Assembly (NCBI GenBank): GCA_963839645.1
Contig: CAWIVZ010000008.1
Location: forward strand, 1,349,129-1,413,128
Reading direction: 5' to 3'
Length of the DNA: 64,000 nt
Source: PALSA-911 sp963839645
GTDB taxonomy: Bacteria > Pseudomonadota > Alphaproteobacteria > Acetobacterales > Acetobacteraceae
A program made the position numbers and the translations under genes. Shown in pieces: positions 8,454 to 20,100 of this stretch. A model generated the notes under the pieces. The model saw nothing but the letters and a program-made list of their open reading frames with translations, had not been told where the DNA came from and did not search any database. The stretch's first letter is position 1. Every line of letters starts with the position of its first letter.

Positions 8454-8503
8454 TTTGTTTTGGCGAACATTTTCATCGGATCATGTGAAGAACATGATCC
8501 GAT
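8454..8503 (+). repeat. Dispersed palindromic repeat, copy 1
   Basis: A TTTGTTTTGGCG block (8454-8465) is followed by a 12-bp perfect stem: 8475-8486 pairs with 8492-8503 around a GAAGA loop. The same block plus palindrome occurs in opposite orientation at 13917-13965. It lies in the 154-bp gap between convergent kpsE2 and kpsM, where it may also act as a transcription stop. Confidence 0.7.
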
Positions 8504-8509
8504 AATGCT

Positions 8510-9382
8510 CTAGCCGATCTGCACATGCCCCCGTATCCGCGACATCGCGGCCAGGCCGGCGATCGTCAGACCCGTGCACCAGGCAGCCAGATACCAACAA
8601 TCGTAATGGGTAACCACAGCCTCGCCAAAGATGCCGGCGCGGAACAACTCGAAGCAGTGCACCATGGGATTGAGCAGAGCCAGCTTGCCGCCCTCCGTCG
8701 GCAGCCAGTCGACCATGAAGAACACCCCGGAAATCGGCAGCATGAGATACTGCGCCGGCTGAAAGAATTTTTCCGCCGGTTCCCAGTATTCCGTCCAGGT
8801 CACCATCAGCGCCGCCGCGCTGCTCGCGAACCAGGTCATGAACAGCCAGCCCGCCAACATAAGCTTGGGATCTTCCGGCGGTGGCACCACATGCGTGGCG
8901 GCCACGATGAAATAGATCACAAGCAAGGCGACGGTGCTCGATAGGAATTCCAGCGCCAGACGCGCGACGAGGATATCGCCCAGGGAAATCGGCTGGTGAT
9001 AGAGCATGCCGACATTCTTCTGGAACAACCGCAGCGAGGCGTTGGTGATATGCCGCCACAGCGTCAATGGCAGATAGCCGCTGAACACAAACATTACCAT
9101 GGAAATCCCATGGACGATGGGTTCCTTCAGCAGGGACCACACGACCATGATCCCTGCCGTCAACATCATCGGCTCCAGCACGGCCCAAACAAATCCGAGA
9201 TGCCGGCGGCCGAACCGCACCATCAGGTCACGGATCATCAAAGCCTGAATAATGCGAACATGGTTTCCGATCTGCACGATCATCGTGGCGCCTTCCAGCG
9301 AGGATTGAACGAGGTCGACGGGCGCTGGATCACGATGTCTCCTATGCCACGCATAAATGGATGATACGCGATCATCGCTCAC
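8510..9382 (-). CDS. kpsM: Capsular polysaccharide ABC transporter permease KpsM
   Basis: A 290-aa ABC-2 type permease with six hydrophobic segments, among them AVLEPMMLTAGIMVVWSLL, STVALLVIYFIVAA and YLAAWCTGLTIAGLA. The cytoplasmic lead-in IIQALMIRDLMVRFGRRHLGFVWAVLEP is the KpsM/Wzm family hallmark. The YLPLTLWRHITNASLRLFQKN loop also fits. It would form the inner-membrane channel for the glycan with KpsT (5134-5853). The gene stands alone, 2.7 kb from kpsT on the same strand. The first 33 residues are not typical; a start at the internal Met of EGATMIVQIGNH is possible. Confidence 0.9.
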   Translation of the reverse strand: MSDDRVSSIYAWHRRHRDPAPVDLVQSSLEGATMIVQIGNHVRIIQALMIRDLMVRFGRRHLGFVWAVLEPMMLTAGIMVVWSLLKEPIVHGISMVMFVFSGYLPLTLWRHITNASLRLFQKNVGMLYHQPISLGDILVARLALEFLSSTVALLVIYFIVAATHVVPPPEDPKLMLAGWLFMTWFASSAAALMVTWTEYWEPAEKFFQPAQYLMLPISGVFFMVDWLPTEGGKLALLNPMVHCFELFRAGIFGEAVVTHYDCWYLAAWCTGLTIAGLAAMSRIRGHVQIG

Positions 9383-9653
9383 CCCGCCCGTAATGTCATT
9401 TCTAATTTCCCTGAACGAAGATGTTTCCGGTCTCCCTGCCGGCGAAAATCAATATTTCCCTAACAGCCATCTCAACGCTCTCGGCGAGTCGCATATTTTT
9501 GATTGCAGTAACGCGAATAAAACATCCGGCGCGAGCGCCATTTTACACAATGACAAAGTATCCGTCGAACCCGAATTCGGACTTGATCTCATGTATTTTT
9601 GGCGCGCAAAGTACCCCAATTAGAACCTGCACCCGCAAGGAGACTGAACGGAA
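9383..9653. other. AT-richer divergent intergenic region
   Basis: This 271-bp gap separates the divergent kpsM and methyltransferase genes. It has no convincing coding frame and presumably holds both promoters, though I see no consensus pair. A strong Shine-Dalgarno AAGGAG lies at about 9637-9642, 11 bases before the ATG at 9654. Confidence 0.5.
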
Positions 9654-10592
9654 ATGCGGAACTTAGGGCCAGAGGCGGCCCAGGCCGATGCACGACGCGT
9701 CGCGAGCGGCTTCTACGATCGTTTCTTATCGGGCGCGGCCGTGCTGGACATCGGATATCGCGGAACCACTCCCAACGCTGAGGCCATCACCGCGGCCGCC
9801 ATCGGGGTGGAGCTGGATTACCCGGGCTATGACGGGCGGCGATTACCGTTCGCCGACGGCAGCCAGGATGCGGTGTTCGCCAGCCACGTGATGGAACATA
9901 TACCCGACTACAAAAACGCCTTGGCCGATTGGTACCGCGTGGTGCGCATCGGCGGCTTCATCATCATTTGCGTACCCCACCACTACATCTACGAGCGCCG
10001 CCCGGCCCCGCCTTCGTTATGGAATCCCGACCACAAGCGTTTCTACACCGTCCCGAGTTTGCTGTCGGAGATCAGCGCAGCACTTCCGGCGAACGGATAC
10101 CGGATCCGCCACCTCTCGGAAAACGACGAAGGCACGGACCCTGCCAGGCCTCCCGATCAGGCGCCCGACCGGGGCAGCTATGAGATCGAGGTCGTGCTGG
10201 AGAAGATTGCCATCGCCCCCTACACCGGCTTGCTGGATCGCGCGATCCGCATGGAAAGCCACATCGCGAGCCTGCACGACGAAATGATCGACGCCCTGGT
10301 CTCGACGGTCACCAATGAGCTGCCGCTGGCGACCCTGGATGGTCTCGTCGCCCGGTTCCGAACGTTTCCGCCCTGGTTCAAGGTCGCCGCGGCCCTGGCA
10401 AAGACCCACGCCAGCGAGGCCACCGTCGCGAGCCTGGTTGGTCAGCTACTGCAGCACGTCAGCGTTGACGAACCATGGTACGTGGCGATGAACGCCGACA
10501 TCGCCGTTGCCTTGCAGGAAGGGACTTTGAATTCGGCGGCGGAACACTGGCGAACACAAGGTTATTTCGAAAACCGCGCCCCTCGCTGGTAG
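9654..10592 (+). CDS. Class I SAM-dependent methyltransferase of the glycan locus
   Basis: A 312-aa protein with a Methyltransf_11-type N-terminal domain. Motif I is AAVLDIGYRGTTPNAE (residues about 27-42), then GVELDYPGYDGRRLPFADGSQDAVFASHVMEHI, which is the classic acidic-loop plus SHVMEHI box. The GGFIIICVPHHYIYERR strand follows. The C-terminal 110 residues form an added helical domain with no family I can name. Such enzymes in capsule loci methylate sugars or join large glycosyltransferase complexes. The ATG at 9654 is chosen because of the AAGGAG just upstream. It lies 159 bases before the next gene in the same direction. Confidence 0.82.
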   Translation: MRNLGPEAAQADARRVASGFYDRFLSGAAVLDIGYRGTTPNAEAITAAAIGVELDYPGYDGRRLPFADGSQDAVFASHVMEHIPDYKNALADWYRVVRIGGFIIICVPHHYIYERRPAPPSLWNPDHKRFYTVPSLLSEISAALPANGYRIRHLSENDEGTDPARPPDQAPDRGSYEIEVVLEKIAIAPYTGLLDRAIRMESHIASLHDEMIDALVSTVTNELPLATLDGLVARFRTFPPWFKVAAALAKTHASEATVASLVGQLLQHVSVDEPWYVAMNADIAVALQEGTLNSAAEHWRTQGYFENRAPRW

Positions 10593-10751
10593 TTTCCACG
10601 GAACGGAAGATCCAGTCCCGAAGATCATGCCGGTCGCGCGCCGCCCGGCACGGCAGTGCCATCGAGTGGGCGGGCAAAACAAGAATGCCAGGGCAGGCCG
10701 GGCCAGTCCTGGCAGACATCCGGAACCCTGTCAGAGTTTGAGGAGCCTTTC

Positions 10752-13700
10752 ATGAGACGCAATAACGACCGGTCCCGGTGGCTGAAAACACGCGCCGGCA
10801 TCCCGGCCAAGAAGACCACCAACGACATCAGCCGGCCGGCGGCGCTGGCGGTCCGCTTCGACGCCAGGACCATCCTTGCCGTTGCCGACTCCGCACGCGA
10901 CAGCCGGGATTGGGCGAAGGCCGAGGCGAAATATCGCGAATATCTGACCCATGAACCCCAGGCCGGTGATGTCTGGGTCCAGGTCGGCCATGCCCTCAAG
11001 GAGCAAGGCAACAGCCCGGAGGCGGAGCAGGCGTATCGCCAGGCCATTGCGCTAATGGACGTGCCGACCGACCCGCAGCTTCACCTGGCGCATCTGCTGA
11101 AGGATGCCGGCCGCACCGCCGACGCCCGCTCGCTGTTCGAGAGGGTCAGATGCGCGCTGAAAGGCCAGGCCCAACCATCGCCCGATATCGATCTAGCGCT
11201 CGGGGACCTGGCCCGCGATCAACGGGACTGGCTCGCCGCCGGCAAATATTACGAGGCCCATTTGAACCACTGCCCCGGTTCGGGCGACATATGGGTTCAA
11301 CTCGGCCATGCCCGCAAGGAGAGCGGCAACATCAACGCCGCCAAGACTGCCTACCAGAATGCCTGCGCCACGGACCCGGCCTCGATCGACGCGCTGCGTC
11401 ATCTGGCGGACCTGGCCAAGCGCCTGCAGCATAGCGAAGACACGGCGCAAGCCTATGCGCGGATGCTGGAAATAACGCCATCGGCAACCGAGCCCTACCT
11501 GGAACTGGTCGGCATGGGCCACCGCGATCTGGCCTATGCCAGCGTCATGCGAACGGCCGCCCCGGCCACGCCCACCAATCGGATCGCCCCCGCGCAACCT
11601 GGCAAGACCCTGGCGATCTTCACCATCGCGTGCAGCAACTATCTGTCGCATGTCCGAACCTTCGTCCAGAGCGCGCGCCGGACCTACCCAGAGGCCCGGA
11701 TCTTCTTCTGCCTGGCGGAACGCGCCGCGGATCCGCTGCTTTCCTATCCAGAGGATTGCGAGGTCGTGCTGGCGTCGGAACTCGGTATCCAGCGCTTCGA
11801 GGATTTCGCCTTCCGCTACGACATCATGGAATTCAACACGGCACTGAAGCCGTTCATGTTCCGCTTCCTGGCCGGCACGCTAGGGTTCGACAGCATGCTG
11901 TATTTCGATCCGGACATCGAGATATTCAACCGGTCGGACGCGGTCCTGGAGGCACTCGGGCAAGGCGCCTCTTTCGTGCTGACACCCCATCTGATCAATC
12001 CCGCCGGACCGCGCGGAGAGCCGGACGACATCTCGATCATGCGCAGCGGCGTCTTCAATCTCGGCTTCATCGCCGCCGGCCGTAACGCGGAATCGGAGCG
12101 TTTGCTGCAATGGTGGTCCCGTCACCTGCAGTTCCAATGCGTCAACGAGCCGGAGACCGGTGTCTTCGTCGATCAGAAATTCATCGATCTGCTGCCCTGC
12201 TTCGGCGACCGTGTGGTCGTGCACCGCAATCCGGCGCTCAACGTCGCCTACTGGAACCTCAGCGAACGCTGCCTCACCGCGGGTCCGGAAGGCTGGCTCG
12301 TCGACGGGCACAAGCTGGAGTTCTTCCACTACAGCGGCTTCGATCCGCGCAGGCCGCAACTGCTTTCCAAGCACACACGGTTGTTCGCCCATGTCACCGG
12401 TGATTTAGCCGGATTGCTCGCCGCCTACGCAAGCCAGCTTCAAGCCAACGGCGACGCCCGCTCTCGCGGCTCGGCCTATTCATTCGGTTTCTTTGCCAAC
12501 GGCATCCCGATCTCCACTCATATGCGCGTGCATTTCCGCAGCAATCATCTCGCATGGCCAACCGACCCGTTCGGGAGCTATGAGGCGGTGCTCTACTCGC
12601 ACGACGGCATCGATCCGTTGCCGCGCCTGGCCCGTTACTTCTGGGACAAGTCGGCCTGGCTGAAAGGCGCGTTCGATCCCAATACCCCGGAAGGCCTGGA
12701 AGGCTATGCCAGGTGGTTCGAACAACATGCCGCGCGCGATCTTGGCCTGGATGACATATGTATTCGAAAGCTCGTGCGTAGCCTTCGGGCACGGCAGCGC
12801 CGGCCATCGGCGGCAAGCGTCTGCGTTTCCACCTATCTGACATCGGTGTCCGGCATGGGAGAGGGAGGACGTCGCATGGCGGCCGCCATCGCCGCGTCCG
12901 GCCGCGGTCTGGAAGCCTGCGACCTTACGGAAACCCCGGTGGAAGTCACCTGGAAATCGCCCTTGCCGCTGGTCCGCCGACCTGGCGCTCCGATCGAGCT
13001 GTACAAGGCCAACGCCGATCAGATCCTCAGCATCTTCCGTCATTACGGTGCGGCGGAGCGCCCGGACGCCTTCCGCCTGCTGGTTCCTTCCTGGGAGCTG
13101 GAGCGCTTTCCGCCCGAATGGGTTCCCGCCCTGGATGCGGTCGACGCGATTTGGGCCTCCACCCGCTTCATCGCGAATTCGATATCGCGCGTGACCTCAA
13201 CCCAGGTGTACCACGCAAAGCAGCTGCTGGATTTCGATCCTGGACCGCTCGAGCACGAACGGGCCGATTTCGGCATACCGAAAGACGCCTTCGTGGTGTA
13301 CACGGCCTTCGATTTTCTCTCCTACATGGCACGCAAGAACCCGATGGCGGCGATCGCGGCCTTTCGCAAGGCGGCCAATGCCGATAGGGCCTTCCGCGAA
13401 AGGGCGACCCTGTTCATCAAAACCACCAACGGCGCGGCGGCCGAAGCGGATTTCATCCGCCTCCACCAGGAAATCGCGGACCTGCCGCGGGCCATCGTGC
13501 TGGACGCCCGGCTACAGAACCGTGCCAGCCACGATCTCATGCTGCTGTCCGACTGCGTGCTGTCGCTGCATCGCTCCGAGGGCCAGGGACTTCTGACCTC
13601 AGACGCCATGGCATTCGAGCTGCCCGTGATCGCGACCGGCTACTCGGCGACGGCGGAGCAACTCGCGGACGACCGCGGGTATCTCGTCGACTACAAAATG

Positions 13701-13910
13701 GTAAAGATCAAGCCAGGAGAATATCCACTCTCGGACGGCGCGGAATGGGCCGATGCCGATTCCGATCACGCCGCCGAACTGCTGCTGCGGGTCTTCAACA
13801 ATCCGGAGGAAACCCGCGGTCGCGCCGCGCGGGCAAAACAATGGCTTCGCCAGGAGCACGGCCTGGAAGCCATCGGACGCCACTACGCGGAACTGCTCGA
13901 CCGGCTTTGA
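10752..13910 (+). CDS. Large TPR protein with two glycosyltransferase domains
   Basis: The frame opens at 10656, but the ATG at 10752 has a GGAG 9 bases upstream and gives 1052 aa. Residues about 20-250 are tetratricopeptide repeats (DWAKAEAKYREYLTHEPQ, then DWLAAGKYYEAHLNHCPG). A GT-A-like domain starts near residue 286 (TLAIFTIACSNYLSHVRT) with a DxD-type motif YFDPDIEIF at 384-392. A GT-B/GT4-like domain starts near 690 (STYLTSVSGMGEGGRRMA) and holds a degenerate E-x7-E box, SEGQGLLTSDAMA, near 942. It is probably a polymerase-like or two-step capsule glycosyltransferase on a TPR scaffold. Substrates are unknown. The gene ends against a palindromic repeat. Confidence 0.85.
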   Translation: MRRNNDRSRWLKTRAGIPAKKTTNDISRPAALAVRFDARTILAVADSARDSRDWAKAEAKYREYLTHEPQAGDVWVQVGHALKEQGNSPEAEQAYRQAIALMDVPTDPQLHLAHLLKDAGRTADARSLFERVRCALKGQAQPSPDIDLALGDLARDQRDWLAAGKYYEAHLNHCPGSGDIWVQLGHARKESGNINAAKTAYQNACATDPASIDALRHLADLAKRLQHSEDTAQAYARMLEITPSATEPYLELVGMGHRDLAYASVMRTAAPATPTNRIAPAQPGKTLAIFTIACSNYLSHVRTFVQSARRTYPEARIFFCLAERAADPLLSYPEDCEVVLASELGIQRFEDFAFRYDIMEFNTALKPFMFRFLAGTLGFDSMLYFDPDIEIFNRSDAVLEALGQGASFVLTPHLINPAGPRGEPDDISIMRSGVFNLGFIAAGRNAESERLLQWWSRHLQFQCVNEPETGVFVDQKFIDLLPCFGDRVVVHRNPALNVAYWNLSERCLTAGPEGWLVDGHKLEFFHYSGFDPRRPQLLSKHTRLFAHVTGDLAGLLAAYASQLQANGDARSRGSAYSFGFFANGIPISTHMRVHFRSNHLAWPTDPFGSYEAVLYSHDGIDPLPRLARYFWDKSAWLKGAFDPNTPEGLEGYARWFEQHAARDLGLDDICIRKLVRSLRARQRRPSAASVCVSTYLTSVSGMGEGGRRMAAAIAASGRGLEACDLTETPVEVTWKSPLPLVRRPGAPIELYKANADQILSIFRHYGAAERPDAFRLLVPSWELERFPPEWVPALDAVDAIWASTRFIANSISRVTSTQVYHAKQLLDFDPGPLEHERADFGIPKDAFVVYTAFDFLSYMARKNPMAAIAAFRKAANADRAFRERATLFIKTTNGAAAEADFIRLHQEIADLPRAIVLDARLQNRASHDLMLLSDCVLSLHRSEGQGLLTSDAMAFELPVIATGYSATAEQLADDRGYLVDYKMVKIKPGEYPLSDGAEWADADSDHAAELLLRVFNNPEETRGRAARAKQWLRQEHGLEAIGRHYAELLDRL

Positions 13911-13916
13911 GGCGTG

Positions 13917-13965
13917 ATCGGATCATGTTCTTCGCATGATCCGATGAGCATTCACGCCAAAACAA
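13917..13965 (-). repeat. Dispersed palindromic repeat, copy 2
   Basis: An 11-bp perfect stem (13917-13927 with 13935-13945) begins 7 bases after the TPR-glycosyltransferase stop. It is followed by CGCCAAAACAAA, the complement of the block in copy 1 at 8454. Read on the minus strand, both copies have the same order of block, spacer and palindrome. It could act as a terminator for the gene on the left. The remaining 170 bases up to 14133 hold nothing I recognise. Confidence 0.7.
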
Positions 13966-14132
13966 ATCAGCGCGTCATCTGCGATTCCATCCAAGCCGAG
14001 CAGGCTCTGGCCGAACGATCCCGCCATTCGGCCGGGACACGACCTTCTGAGCGTCCGGCCTTACAGGCATGACGATCACGCAGCTGCCCTCGCACCAGAT
14101 TTCTCAAGCCGCCAGGGGAGGACCACTGACAA

Positions 14133-17100
14133 TCAGCTGACCGTAAGGGTCCGCCGCGCCATGCGCGCGGGCGTCCCGGCGGTCGCGAGCGTGAGGAGGA
14201 TGGGACCGGCAATGGCGGCCGGATCGATCGTGATCGTTGCCTGGGCGGCGGCGATGACGATGTTGGCGATGCCGGCCGGACGCGGACCCGTCTCGACGAG
14301 CCCGGTACCGTCGCTGGCGGTCAGCACCACGGTCCCACCGGGCGGCGCGGCGGCGACGCCGTTGAGCGTGAAATGCGGCTCGACGTGCACCGTGGCGGTG
14401 ACCGGTACGGCGGCGCCGGCGCTGCCGACCGACAGAGTGATGGTCAGGTCGGCCGCCGCCTCGGGCGGCTGATCGGCCGGCAGCACAACACTCAGCGCGC
14501 CGCCATCACCGAGGAAGGCGACCACGTCCGCGTCGGTGGACGCCGGCGCGGGGGTGATGACGGGTGTGAGTGGCGGGACGCCCGCGAACAGCGCGGTCGG
14601 CGCGGCAATGGCGATCGGCGCGGGAACCAGCAGGAACAGCGTATCGCCGGGCTTGGCCGTGGCCGCCGCGGGATCGCGATGATCGAAGGTCGCGGTGCCC
14701 GGCGTGTGCGGCGCGCGCAGCGGCAGGGTGGCGATGATCCGCGCCAGGAAGCGGCGCACCGCGATGTCGAGGTCCGCGGCCAGATGGAACGGTCCGATGC
14801 CGCCGGCGAACTTGCCTGTCGTGGTGTCGAAGGCATGAAAGCGGCTGATCTCGACATCTTCCTCGCCGAGCCCGCCGCGTGCGGTCAGGCTGCGGTCTGC
14901 GGCGTCGAACCGTGCGCCCGGCTCGCCGACGGTGACGCGGTAGACCCGCGCACCATCGGGGACGACCGTGAAGCTGACGCGCTGGAAGGGTATGACGTCG
15001 AAGGGCACGTTCTCGGTGACTGGCACCCCGGCCGCGGTGACCGTTACGTCGGCCGGGGCGCGGTCGAAGAAGATGGTGGCCGCGCCGTCGGACTGCGCGT
15101 CGATCGCCGCGGCGATGCTGGAAACCCCGCTGCTGGTGACGCGATAGTTCGCGCCCGCCGCCGGCGGACGGGTGAAGGCGAGATTGAAGCCGGCCGAACG
15201 CTCCAAATGCGCCGACACCGGGACCCAGGCGGCCGGCGCGATGCCGGCGAAATTGCCGGTCGCGTCGGTGGCGAACAACGGGAACGGCACGGCCGGGGTG
15301 CCGGCTGGCATGGTCAGCGTGGGTCCCTGGGTCAGGGCTACCCCGGGTGCATCCTGCAGGTTGGGCATCACCAGCCCGCCATTGTCGACGCCCGAGCCGT
15401 CGCGCGTGCCGCCGGTGATGGTCATCCAGTAGCGCGCGACATCGCCGATCACCGCGACGTCTCCATGCAGCGTGCCCAGCGGACAATAGGTGTCGCCGCT
15501 CTTGCGCGAGGCCTCCTGTTCCATGCGCGAGCGCTGCGCAGTGGAGCGGCGGAAGGCATTGTCGAACCAGAAATAACCGAGCGGCGGAATGCCCCAGCTC
15601 TGTGTGCCGAACAAATACTTGGCGGAGCGGGCGAACACCTGTCCGGCGATATTGGAGCGATCGGGCATGTTGCGGGCCAGGATGTGGCCCCAGGGGTCGT
15701 AGGCGTATTGCAGCCAGCCGATGTTGAGCTCGTCGAGCAGCCAGCTATCGAGCCAGCCGGTGGGGTCCTGGGAGGAGATTTTGCCGACCAGGAAGTCGTT
15801 CGTTACGGTATTGGAGGGCAGCAGGGAATTGGCGAACTCGATCGCGTCGCCGTCGACGCGGGTTATCAGCGTGCGCTGGGTGGCGCCCGAGGACGAGCGG
15901 ATTTCGATCCGGTCATGCACCGCGAGTTCCGGCTTGCCGCCGATGCCGGAGAAAATCAGCCGTGCGGGCTGGTTCTCGTCGGGCATGGCGGCAATGAAAT
16001 AGTCGCGCAGGCCGAACAGCCGGGAACCGGGGGAGTAGATCGAGACCTCGACGTCTACCGCCTCCGGCGGTTTCGCGGCGCTGAACTGCGGCGTCGGCGC
16101 GCCGAGCACGGCGGTGGTCGCGCTGAGGGTCTCGACGGCGCGGACGACGATGGCGTCGCCGGATTTCACCGCCACCAGGACCCCCTGGCCAAGACCCTCG
16201 AGCGTGGTTACCGGGTTCAATAGCAGGGTCTGCTGGTCGGTCTGCAGGGTCATCGTCGAATTGGCGCGGGTGGCGCGGCGGATGGCGGAGACACCGAGCG
16301 TGACGAGGGCGGCGATGCCGCCCCAGCTGGCGAGGGTGATGTTGTTCAGCAAGCCGCCGACGGTGAGCAGCTGGCCGATATTGGTGAACCATTCGAGCGT
16401 CGCCGTCCCGGCGCCGCCGAGCGGCTTGCGCAGCATCACCGGGCCGGCGGTGATGCCGGCCGCCGATAATTGCGAGCGCGCGGCGTCGGGGAGGCTTGCC
16501 ACCGCGCCGTCGATTGTGCCGCCCAGGTCGATCAGCACGGCGCGCCGGTTCTGCGCCACCTGGACCTTGCCGCCTGCCTCGAGCAGAGCCGCGTCGGAGG
16601 CGGTCAGCTTGCCCTCGGCAAGCGTCCCGCCGGCATAGGGCGTGAAATCGGGACCGCCCGCCGCGGTGAGATCGGCCGCCAATTCGATCGCCCACATCGG
16701 AAACGCGGTCAGCAGCAGCGGTCCCCATTTGGCCGATTGCAGCGTGTGGGTCAGTTCGTGATCGATCACCGCGTTGCGCCGGGTCAGCTCGAGGGCGGCG
16801 TTCTCGTGATCTTCCGGTATCCGCACGCTGCCCGGGTGCACCTCGCCGGCCACGGTCATGGCGGTGTCGAGCCAGGGGATGACGATTGCCGACGCCATGC
16901 CGGCAAGCGCGGCCGAAGCGGCGGTGTCAGTCACCCGCAGCGTCTGGCCGTCGCGGGTGAAGTCCGCGGTGAACGCCGCGCTGCCAATCAGCGCCACCAG
17001 GTTCTGCACGCCGGCGACCGCGTCGGCGCCGGCGAGCGCGATCGCCAGGGGCTGGGCGATCGCGGTTACCTGCGCGGCGCGCGTGGTGGCGCCGTCGATG

Positions 17101-20100
17101 ACCGCGATCAGGCGCTTGTCGGGGAAATGCGCCGGGCTCCAGACGTCAAAGGTGATTTGCGCGCCCCCGGCATCGGCCCCGTTCAGCCCCAGCCGGGCCG
17201 AGCCGGTGGTGGGGTCGGCTGCGAACAGGCGTTGCACCGTGATCCCGACGATGCCGGCTGGGATCACTGGCGCTTCCGCGTCGGCGGTGATCGTCGCACC
17301 GAGCACGTCGACGATGCGGAACAGCCGGATGTCGCCGCCGGGGAGATTGGCCCGAACAAGGTCGCCCACGACGAAGCGAGGCAGGTCGAGGCGCGCGCCG
17401 CCCACCAGCGGACGCACCCGCAATATCAGGTCGCCCAGGCGTTCGGCGGCGTAGACGAGCGTATCGGCGGTCAACAGGGCCGCTTCGACCGTGCCGCCAC
17501 TGAACGGCAGACGGCGGTCCAGGGTCACCGTCAGGCGCATCGAGCGGATCTGGGCCGGCACCGCCGCACCGCCGGCAACGGGGACGAGCCCGACGGCTTC
17601 GCCGGGGCGCAGCGCCGCCGCGCCGGCGCCGGCGGCGACCGAGGTGGTGGCAACGCCGGCCACGACCGTGACATTCGCCGCCAGGGTGGCGCCGGTAACC
17701 GAGGCTGGGCCCGGGAAGGCAACGATCTGCAGCGCCGTCGTGTTGGCGGGTGCTGCACCCGACAGCGCGACAGTAGCGGCGTTGGAGGCCAAGGCGGCAG
17801 CGATGGTGGGGGCGGTGCGGCGAAAGCGATCGACGGTGAATGCCGCCGGGTTGGCATCCGGGAGCGCTTCGGCCAGCACGATCGCATCATAGACCCGACC
17901 GGTCACCCGTCGCACGGCGGCGGTCGCGCCCTGCAACGAGATGAACCCGCCGGCCGGCGCGATGCCGGGTGCGCCAGGTGCGTAGGCCAGTTCCGCAGTG
18001 CCATCCGGTGCCGCGGTCAGCTTGCCAAGCTCGCCGCCGGGCGCGAGGCGCCCCCAGGTGACGGCGGTGCCGGCGGCCCCAAGCGCGGTCAGGTCCCGGT
18101 CGAACGTGACGCCGGCGGCCCCGGCCACCGTGACGATCGCGGCGATGCCGGTGGCGGCCGGTCCGACCACGACGCCATCGCCCACCGCCAGCGTGCCGCC
18201 GGTGACAATGGTGAAATCGGCGGGCCCGGGCCCCAGCTTGGCGTCGAACGTTCCGGTGGCGGTGGCCAAACGCACGATCGCCCCGGCCGCCAGCGCCGCC
18301 GGCGCCGGTGTATCGAGCGACAGCCGGGCCTCGAGCGCGGACACCCCGGCGGCGCCGAGCGCCGGGCCGCCGCGCGACAGGCGCACCACGCTGATCGCTG
18401 GCGTGTAGTCCAGCGACGAGCCGGTGATCGCGAGCAGGTGATCGTGGCCGGCCACGGGGGTGAGAGGCTCGGTGCCGGGCGCGCCGAGGCCGTCCAACTT
18501 GAGCGGACCGGAGGCGAGCCCGGTCAGCACGGCGTCGGTGCGCAGTATCGTTGCCCCCGCCGCCTCGTGCACCGCGAGCACCCGGCCGGCGGTCAGCACG
18601 CCGGCGGGATCTGTCAGCGCGAAGGCGGTGCCCTCGGCTAGGCCAAGACCGGTGCCGGGGATCGTGACCGCGGCGAAATCGCCGATCGCGGCGGTGAGCA
18701 CCGCGCCCGACGGGGCGAGTTCGGTCATCGTGGCGGGCCCCTGGTGGAGACCTCGCTGCACCGCGCCGAAATGCATCCCGCCGGCGGGAAAAGCCGGCAC
18801 GCGTGCACCGGGGAACGCCAGCTCTGCGTCGCCACCGGCGCGCGTCCAGGTCGTGACCGCCGCACCGTTGGGGGCGGCGCGTTGCCCTGACAGGAGGAAC
18901 GGCGTCTTGCCGGTGGGCGCGCAGCGCAGCATCGAGGCGTACAGCTTCGGGCGGAATGCGGCCGTGGGGGCGAAGAGACGCGCGTCCTCAAGATCGGTGA
19001 GCTGCTTCTTATCCGCGCTCATCATGAACTGGTAGGTAAACGCATGATCGGGCGCGGCCAGGAAACCGTCGGTGCGCAGCGCGAAGCTGTCGTAGTTGTT
19101 GGCGGCAACCCATTCGAGGTCGAACGGATCATGCCCGGTGGCGGCGCTGACGATCCAGCCGATCGGCGAGAATTGCAGGTTCAGCCACATGCCGAGCAGG
19201 CTGCCGATGGTGTTGGAGATCGACCAGGTCAGCGCCGACGGGATCAGCCACCACAGGTCGGAGATGCCGCCGGTGGGGTCGGCCAGGCTGACCGGATTGT
19301 TGCGACACACAGTATAGGGGCCGGCGGCGGGCAGTTCGACCGGCAGCGGACCCGTCCATCCCTTGGCGCGGCGCGGGTCGCCGGCCTCGCCGTCGATCGG
19401 ATCGGGGGCATCGAAGGCGCCGATACGCGGATCGAGGCGGCGCAGCGGCAGATGGACCAGACCCGCATGCACCGCGCCGCCGAACAGGCCGGGGATTTTC
19501 GCCTCGAGCAGGGCCTCGCCAAACGCGTCGCGGGGAAAGCGATCGACGCCGGCTTCGCTGGCGCGGCGGACCGGTGTGCCGGTGGGATCGAGGCTGTAGA
19601 TCTCGGCCAGCTTTGCTCCCGGTGGGCCGTCGAGCGCGCCGAGGCAATGCCAGCCGTCCCACAAAAAGGTCCGCGCCACGCCGCCGTCCGCGCCGATGAT
19701 CGCGACAAGGCGGCCGAGCGGATCGAACCGCCAGGCGGCGGGCGGCTGGGCGATGCCGGCGCGCCGGCCGGCTGCGTCATAGTCAATCGAGCCGGATCGC
19801 CCACCCTCGCGCCAGCCGAGCGCGCGCCCGTCATCAGCGCGCATGATGTGGCGCAGCCCGAATGGTCCGGCAATGACCGCGAGGTGGGCGCCGGCATAGC
19901 CGTAATGCCAATCACCCCCCCGTTCTCCATCGGTATCCCGGCAGGCGATCACCCGGCCTTCGTCGTCGTAGCCGATCTCGACCCCATCGACATGGCTCAG
20001 CCGGCCCAGCCTGTCCCAGGCGTATCGCTCGCTCCAGCTGGAGGTCCCGGTCCGTACCCGGCGGACGAAGCCATTGGGCAGGAACACGGTGTCGACGCTG

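Noticed and set aside
16470..18641. A 723-codon plus-strand ORF opposite the giant RHS protein
   Set aside because: It is low-complexity Arg/Gly-rich sequence typical of antisense high-GC frames; the minus-strand gene is coupled to the operon.
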